Notes under the pieces: generated by a model
Database searches by the model: none
What the model saw: the letters and a program-made list of their open reading frames with translations, nothing else
What the model was told of the DNA's origin: nothing
Assembly (NCBI GenBank): GCA_028716825.1
Contig: JAQUPA010000006.1
Span: 1-34,241, forward strand
Length of the DNA: 34,241 nucleotides
DNA from: Candidatus Paceibacterota bacterium
GTDB taxonomy: Bacteria; Patescibacteriota; Minisyncoccia; Minisyncoccales; GCA-002788555
Reading direction: 5' to 3'
Program-made: the position numbers and the translations under genes
In this document: one piece after another, positions 30,535 through 34,241 of the stretch
Numbering within the stretch: the stretch's first letter is position 1
How the letters are laid out: every line of letters begins with the position of its first letter

Positions 30535-30663
30535 TTATTTATTTTTTGACCTTTTACGAAAAGGCATTATTCCTCTTTTGGCAACTTCTCCTTTAAGCCG
30601 TGGCGGTTTTCGAATTGGAGTTTGCGGCCTTTTATTAAAACCACTTCTTCCTTTAGATACCAT
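30535..30663 (-). CDS. Very small basic protein (42 aa)
   Basis: A 43-codon frame from ATG 30663 to TAA 30535-30537, encoding MVSKGRSGFNKRPQTPIRKP then PRLKGEVAKRGIMPFRKRSKNK. Strongly basic with many Pro, Gly, Arg and Lys, and no hydrophobic segment, so nucleic-acid or ribosome binding is likely. Reality is supported by its clean fit between DUF5652 and the RRM promoter and by composition; no family is recognised. Confidence 0.5.
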   Translation of the reverse strand: MVSKGRSGFNKRPQTPIRKPPRLKGEVAKRGIMPFRKRSKNK

Positions 30664-30741
30664 ATTTTTATTTAAATTTAAACTAAACGACCTTTTTGCA
30701 TTATAACAAAATAAAAAATTAAATAAAATTCATAAGAAATA

Positions 30742-30769
30742 TTGTATTTTCATTTAGAAATGATATACT
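30742..30769 (+). promoter_or_regulatory. Promoter of the RRM gene
   Basis: TTGTAT (30742-30747), 16 bp, TATACT (30764-30769) with an extended TG in front. The predicted start near 30777 leaves a ~100-nt leader. Confidence 0.6.
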
Positions 30770-30776
30770 AAATAAG

Positions 30777-30876
30777 TTCCTGTAAGCATCTTCAGCGCAA
30801 ATTTTATTGTGTGGGGGGTGCGGGCACGGTCGAACAGGATAAAGCAGTTAAAACTGCGCCCGTAATTTGAAAAAAT
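30777..30876 (+). promoter_or_regulatory. Structured GC-rich 5' leader of the RRM gene
   Basis: A GC-rich block in AT-rich surroundings. An outer stem (30820-30825 with 30858-30863, one G-T pair) encloses an 18-nt loop and an inner hairpin, GCAGT (30844-30848) with ACTGC (30853-30857), stacked against the outer 3' strand. A G6 run (30813-30818) precedes it. A candidate thermosensor, riboswitch or autoregulatory site; no known class recognised. Confidence 0.45.
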
Positions 30877-31164
30877 ATGGCAAAGAAACTTTTCGTAGGA
30901 AACATCCCCTACAGTTCAAGCGAAGACGACTTGAAGAAAATGTTCAGTGAAGCAGGTACAGTTGAATCCGTTGCTATTATTACAGACAGGCATTCTGGAA
31001 GAAGCAAGGGTTTTGGATTTGTTGAAATGGCAACAGACGAAGAAGCTAAAAAAGCTGTTGATACGATAAATGGCAAAGAAGTGGAAGGCAGAGCTTTAGT
31101 TGTTAATGAAGCAAGGCCAATGAAACCACGAGGAGAAGGATTTGACAGCAACAGAGAAGAATAA
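30877..31164 (+). CDS. RRM-domain RNA-binding protein (95 aa)
   Basis: A single RNA-recognition motif: RNP2 is LFVGNI at residue 5 and RNP1 is KGFGFVEM near residue 44; the Phe residues expected to stack on RNA are present. A short acidic-basic tail follows. Similar small RRM proteins of bacteria are cold- or stress-related RNA chaperones. No SD; the long structured leader suggests post-transcriptional control, perhaps by the protein itself. Confidence 0.95.
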   Translation: MAKKLFVGNIPYSSSEDDLKKMFSEAGTVESVAIITDRHSGRSKGFGFVEMATDEEAKKAVDTINGKEVEGRALVVNEARPMKPRGEGFDSNREE

Positions 31165-31183
31165 AAAAATCTAAAAGTCAAAA

Positions 31184-31210
31184 AAAACAGGCCCCCTCTG
31201 GGCCTGTTTT
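31184..31210. terminator. Bidirectional terminator between RRM gene and 58-aa gene
   Basis: Stem CAGGCCC (31188-31194) with GGGCCTG (31200-31206), extended by A/T pairs, a 5-nt loop and a T-run on each strand. Confidence 0.9.
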
Positions 31211-31224
31211 CTTATTTATAAGTA

Positions 31225-31401
31225 TTAATTCTTTACATCTCCTAAGTGACCATAACCTCTTTTTACTTTCTTTCTTGTTTTCTTTCGCATATCCGCACAA
31301 ATTGATTTTCTAATATTTGTATTATCTTTAAATCTGCCTTTTTTATCTCTCTCTACATAACGGCATTTGCCTTTCACTTTTATTCTTTGTCTTTTTGGCA
31401 T
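31225..31401 (-). CDS. Small basic protein (58 aa)
   Basis: A 59-codon frame from ATG 31401 to TAA 31225. The product begins MPKRQRIKVKGKCRYVERDK and contains DKKGRFKDNTNIRKSICADM, then KVKRGYGHLGDVKN. The pattern D-KGRF...S...D-R-K...VK-GYG-GD recurs in short unannotated proteins of several bacteria, as I recall. Very basic, so probably nucleic-acid-associated. It sits between two terminators as a single-gene unit convergent with the RRM gene. Confidence 0.7.
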   Translation of the reverse strand: MPKRQRIKVKGKCRYVERDKKGRFKDNTNIRKSICADMRKKTRKKVKRGYGHLGDVKN

Positions 31402-31485
31402 TTTAAAATTTATTTTTATTCTGGCCTTTTTTATATTATTACTCTTGTGAAAATTTAGTCAAATAATTTTAGAAAGTTATTCAAC

Positions 31486-31514
31486 AAAAAAGGGCGATTT
31501 TTTCGCCCTTTTTT
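31486..31514. terminator. Bidirectional terminator
   Basis: Stem GGGCGA (31492-31497) with TCGCCC (31503-31508), flanked by long A and T runs. On the minus strand it closes the gene ending at 31552. Confidence 0.85.
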
Positions 31515-31551
31515 TTGAGTTAATTCTAAAGAATTATTTCTCGTAAACCAA

Positions 31552-32271
31552 CTATTCTGTAGTTGTTGGAGTCGACGGAGTATCTGTAGATGATTCACCC
31601 TTATTTAATTCTTGAATTTCCTCAAGTGTCATATCTATCCTATAAATCTCCCAATATCCATTTTTTTTCCTCATTACAAATTTAACTGATTTCCCCGATT
31701 CATCTTTTATCGCAACTTTAGCATCATTGCCACTCTTTTCCACTTTTGTATTGAGAAAAAGACTAAATAGCCCCATTCCATAATCCTGAACAATCGGAAG
31801 GTTGCCTTGTTCTATTTGATTTTCCATCTCTTTGTTTTGGGATTTCTTTAATTGATCTATAATCGCTTCTTGTTGTTGTATGGCTTCTTCTGCTTGTTCT
31901 TCTCCGTATTGTTTCACTAATTCCTCTCGAATTTCCGCAATGTACTTATCAAATAAATCATCGATGATTGAATCTGCATTGAAATATTTACTGAAACTTT
32001 TGTAATCTTTTGCTTTTGCAGCTTCTCGCATCATATAAAGAGAATATTGAGGAGTACTTTTTGCATAAAACCACGCACCACCAACAGCAAGTAAAATTAC
32101 ACCCAAAATCACCAACAAAACTATCCACCATTTTCCTCCTTTAGATTTTTTTGGTTTGTCTGGCATAACTGGCTGATCTTTTGATGGTCCCTGAGGTGGT
32201 GTTGCTTCGGGCGAAGTCTGAGGATTTTGAGATTGGGTTGGCTGACCCATTGGTTGTTCTTCGTCTTGCAT
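31552..32271 (-). CDS. Membrane-anchored DUF2939-like protein (239 aa)
   Basis: The Pro/Gln-rich N-terminus (about 1-45) is followed by one transmembrane segment (about 48-69). Then comes a domain starting STPQYSLYMMREAAKAKDYKSFSKYF, which fits the DUF2939 pattern of paired helices (P-Y-LYxxxxAxxxxDxxxxxxYxD), and a beta-rich region (KVAIKDESGKSVKFVMRKKNGYWEIYRID). A Thr/Ser/Pro tail ends the protein. The Pro-rich part is cytoplasmic by the positive-inside rule. Function unknown. Confidence 0.7.
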   Translation of the reverse strand: MQDEEQPMGQPTQSQNPQTSPEATPPQGPSKDQPVMPDKPKKSKGGKWWIVLLVILGVILLAVGGAWFYAKSTPQYSLYMMREAAKAKDYKSFSKYFNADSIIDDLFDKYIAEIREELVKQYGEEQAEEAIQQQEAIIDQLKKSQNKEMENQIEQGNLPIVQDYGMGLFSLFLNTKVEKSGNDAKVAIKDESGKSVKFVMRKKNGYWEIYRIDMTLEEIQELNKGESSTDTPSTPTTTE

Positions 32272-32336
32272 ATTATATATTTTCTATTAAATCACCGACC
32301 TTTAAATAATTCTTTAATTATCTCTCTTTTGCTAAT

Positions 32337-33512
32337 TTAAGTCAATTTTTCTTTTTCTATCTCAAGCAATCTATTGTACTTGGCAACTCGCTCGCCCCTT
32401 GCAGGAGCTCCTGTTTTAATTCCCCAGGCTCCGCAGGCAACAGAAAGATCAGAAATAAAACTATCATTTGTTTCTCCGCTTCTATGAGAAATAATAACGT
32501 CGATGTTATTTTCTGTGGCAAGATTAATTGCTTTTATAGTTTCTGTAAGTGTTCCTATCTGATTTGGTTTTATAATCACGCCAGAAATTGAATCTTCCTT
32601 AATCGCTTCTTTTAAACGATTAACATTGGTAACTGTAAGATCGTCCCCAACAACAAGACATCCCTTAATCTTTGCTTTAAGATTTTTAAAAGATTCAAAA
32701 TCATCTTCATAAAAAGGATCTTCTAGATAATTAATTTTATATTTTTCAGAAAGATTTAAATAAAAGTCTTCTATTTTCTCTTTCGAAAAATTTTTATTAT
32801 CTAATTCGTAATTTTCTCCGTTAAATAATTGGGAAGCTGCAACATCAAGACCAATACTTACATTACTTTCAACTTTTCCTCTTTCTATTATCTCTTTTAA
32901 AATTTTTAATGGTTCTTCAGAGTTCTCAAACTCTTTAACGTAACCTCCTTCATCTCCTATATTTGTTTTAAGAGTCTCACCTAATCTTCTGTAAATCTCG
33001 CTTCCTAGAAAAACTCCTTCGTTAAATGTCTCCGTTTTTAATATAATTAAATATTCCTGAATTTCAGGACCTCCAAAACTATGAATTCCTCCATTAATCA
33101 AGTTCATAAGAAGTCTTGGTTTTTCTCCTTTTTTTCTTAGGAATTGTGAGAGAAATTTATAGAGTGGTTTCTTTTCTATTTTTGCCTGAATTTTTGCCAA
33201 TGCGATACTTACACCAAGTATTGCATTTGCTCCAAAAACTTTCTTCTGAAGAGTACCTTCGCTCTCAAGTAAAGTTTTATCAATGTCTTGAAAATTAACT
33301 TCTTTGCCTAAAATTTTGGGAACAATTAACTTACTTATACTTTTTATTGCGTTGTCTGTAGATAAAGAAATAGCCTCATATTTCCCTTTGCTTTTCCCTT
33401 GGGGCACAGAAAAAGAAGCTTTAAAGTTTTCTGATTTCACTTCAACTTTAATTGTTTCTTCGCTTCTTGAATTTAATATTTTTATAGCACTAACTGCTCT
33501 TATCTTTTCCAT
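32337..33512 (-). CDS. eno: Divergent, shortened enolase (391 aa)
   Basis: Converts 2-phosphoglycerate to phosphoenolpyruvate. Catalytic and metal residues are in place: H144 (NGGIHS), E150/E153 (GPEIQEY), GDEGG (E188), D223, E264 (LEDP), D290 (GDD), K315 (IKPNQIG) and SHRSGET (342-348). The N-terminal signature normally reading ARxIxDSRGNPT is here AIKILNSRSEETI, and the mobile loop SGASTG is QGKSKG. It is about 40 residues shorter than typical enolases. A reduced-lineage enolase is likely, still probably active, though a related superfamily activity cannot be excluded. Confidence 0.88.
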   Translation of the reverse strand: MEKIRAVSAIKILNSRSEETIKVEVKSENFKASFSVPQGKSKGKYEAISLSTDNAIKSISKLIVPKILGKEVNFQDIDKTLLESEGTLQKKVFGANAILGVSIALAKIQAKIEKKPLYKFLSQFLRKKGEKPRLLMNLINGGIHSFGGPEIQEYLIILKTETFNEGVFLGSEIYRRLGETLKTNIGDEGGYVKEFENSEEPLKILKEIIERGKVESNVSIGLDVAASQLFNGENYELDNKNFSKEKIEDFYLNLSEKYKINYLEDPFYEDDFESFKNLKAKIKGCLVVGDDLTVTNVNRLKEAIKEDSISGVIIKPNQIGTLTETIKAINLATENNIDVIISHRSGETNDSFISDLSVACGAWGIKTGAPARGERVAKYNRLLEIEKEKLT

Positions 33513-33533
33513 AAATTTGAACGAAGTGAAAAA

Positions 33534-34241
33534 TTATATAATCTCTTCCTCTTCACTGTTTTCTTCGTTATCTACATAAACATCTCGCGGCTTAGCTCCC
33601 TGAGAAGGACCGACAACACCATTTTCTTCAAGCATATCAAGAAGCCTTGCAGCTCTTGCATATCCAACCTTAAGTCGGCGTTGCAAAAGTGAGGCTGATG
33701 CCTTCCTTGCTCTTACAACAACTCTTTTTGCCTCCTCGTAAAATTCATCTTCTCCTGTATCTCCGAATTCTGAAGTTTCCTGTTCTGAGGCTTTTTCAAG
33801 CGTCTCAACTAATTTATCTTCAAGTTCTTTACCTGTTTTTTTCTCGGTCTTTTGGATATAATCAACAACTTTTTTAACTTCTCTGGAAGAGACAAGAGCT
33901 GACTGAACTCTCTTTGGCTTTCCAACTTCACCCGATACAAATAACATATCTCCTCTTCCTAATAATTTATCTGCCCCTGCCATATCAATAATTGTTCTTG
34001 AATCAACTTGTGAGGCAACCTTAAATGCTATACGCGAAGTAATGTTGGCTTTAATAAGCCCTGTTAAAACCTCAACTGATGGACGCTGAGTCGCAAGTAT
34101 TAAATGAATTCCAGTAGCTCTTGACATTTGCGCTAATCTTACAACTCCGGCTTCAAATTCTTTCCCCTTTGCAGCCATAATGTCAGCTAACTCATCAATA
34201 AAAACAACTATATAGGGAAGTTTTTTTGGAGTTTCTTTATT
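33534..34241 (-). CDS. ftsK: DNA translocase FtsK/SpoIIIE, 3' part only
   Basis: The frame is open to base 34241, so the N-terminal part is outside the window; 235 residues plus stop are visible. It starts in the Walker B strand (IVVFIDELADIM), continues through GIHLILATQRPS and ITSRIAFKVASQVDSRTI, and ends with the gamma winged-helix domain (SLLQRRLKVGYARAARLLDMLEENGVV) that reads polar KOPS sites. An acidic tail follows. It pumps chromosome ends during division, matching ftsA and ftsZ elsewhere in the window. Confidence 0.95.
   Translation of the reverse strand, partial: NKETPKKLPYIVVFIDELADIMAAKGKEFEAGVVRLAQMSRATGIHLILATQRPSVEVLTGLIKANITSRIAFKVASQVDSRTIIDMAGADKLLGRGDMLFVSGEVGKPKRVQSALVSSREVKKVVDYIQKTEKKTGKELEDKLVETLEKASEQETSEFGDTGEDEFYEEAKRVVVRARKASASLLQRRLKVGYARAARLLDMLEENGVVGPSQGAKPRDVYVDNEENSEEEEII

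Noticed and set aside
1-34241. CRISPR arrays, insertion sequences, rRNA or tRNA genes
   Set aside because: No spaced direct repeats, transposase motifs or structural RNA signatures were seen on reading both strands.

Overview
The window looks like a piece of chromosome from a Candidate Phyla Radiation (Patescibacteria) bacterium, probably of the Parcubacteria side. The reasons are an AT-rich, densely packed genome, many very short orphan proteins, a DUF5652 membrane protein, a secreted protein with an Ada-like Cys tail, an ECF sigma/membrane anti-sigma pair with a secreted target, a shortened and divergent enolase, and housekeeping genes that mostly lack a Shine-Dalgarno (SD) sequence. The taxonomy is inferred from these features and was not tested. 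The standard genetic code fits, since several genes end in TGA.

Accessory left part (1-9 kb). Two paralogous secreted stalk-like proteins share a perfect 127 bp segment and then diverge. Between them are two mini-operons of small SD-bearing genes. A DUF3795-type Cys-rich protein follows, then a three-gene operon (Zn-finger protein with a possible nuclease core, trypsin-like protease, helical protein) that may be a defence module. Next come a 57-aa YjzC-like gene inside an inverted repeat, a candidate structured small RNA with its own promoter and terminator, a two-gene restriction-modification system with an apparently leaderless start, and a membrane TPR protein.

Regulatory and small-gene middle (9-17.4 kb). 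An ECF sigma factor and its probable membrane anti-sigma factor form an operon, with a secreted protein gene downstream. Both the sigma gene and the secreted-protein gene are preceded by the same TGAAAG-N16-CGTA promoter, which suggests an autoregulated envelope-stress circuit. More SD-bearing mini-operons follow (cupin, thioredoxin-like, orphans), then a tandem pair of V4R-like paralogs, a Cys-tail membrane protein, ribosomal protein bL27 and a two-gene membrane mini-operon.

Housekeeping right part (17.4-34.2 kb). A long, mostly minus-strand run reads in transcription order: plsY-like, tpiA, gpmI, class II aldolase, bL25, ftsA, ftsZ, nrdD, nrdG, a second plsY-like gene, bL9, pyrG. Many of these genes overlap or abut. 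Further right are a DUF5652 protein, two unlisted small basic proteins (42 and 58 aa), a plus-strand RRM protein with a structured 5' leader, a DUF2939-like membrane protein, a divergent enolase and the 3' part of ftsK.

The window shows two styles of gene. Housekeeping genes have AT-rich SD-less starts. The small orphan genes sit in GC-richer mini-operons with near-consensus promoters, canonical AGGAGG sites and hairpin terminators. No tRNA, rRNA, insertion sequence or CRISPR array was seen.
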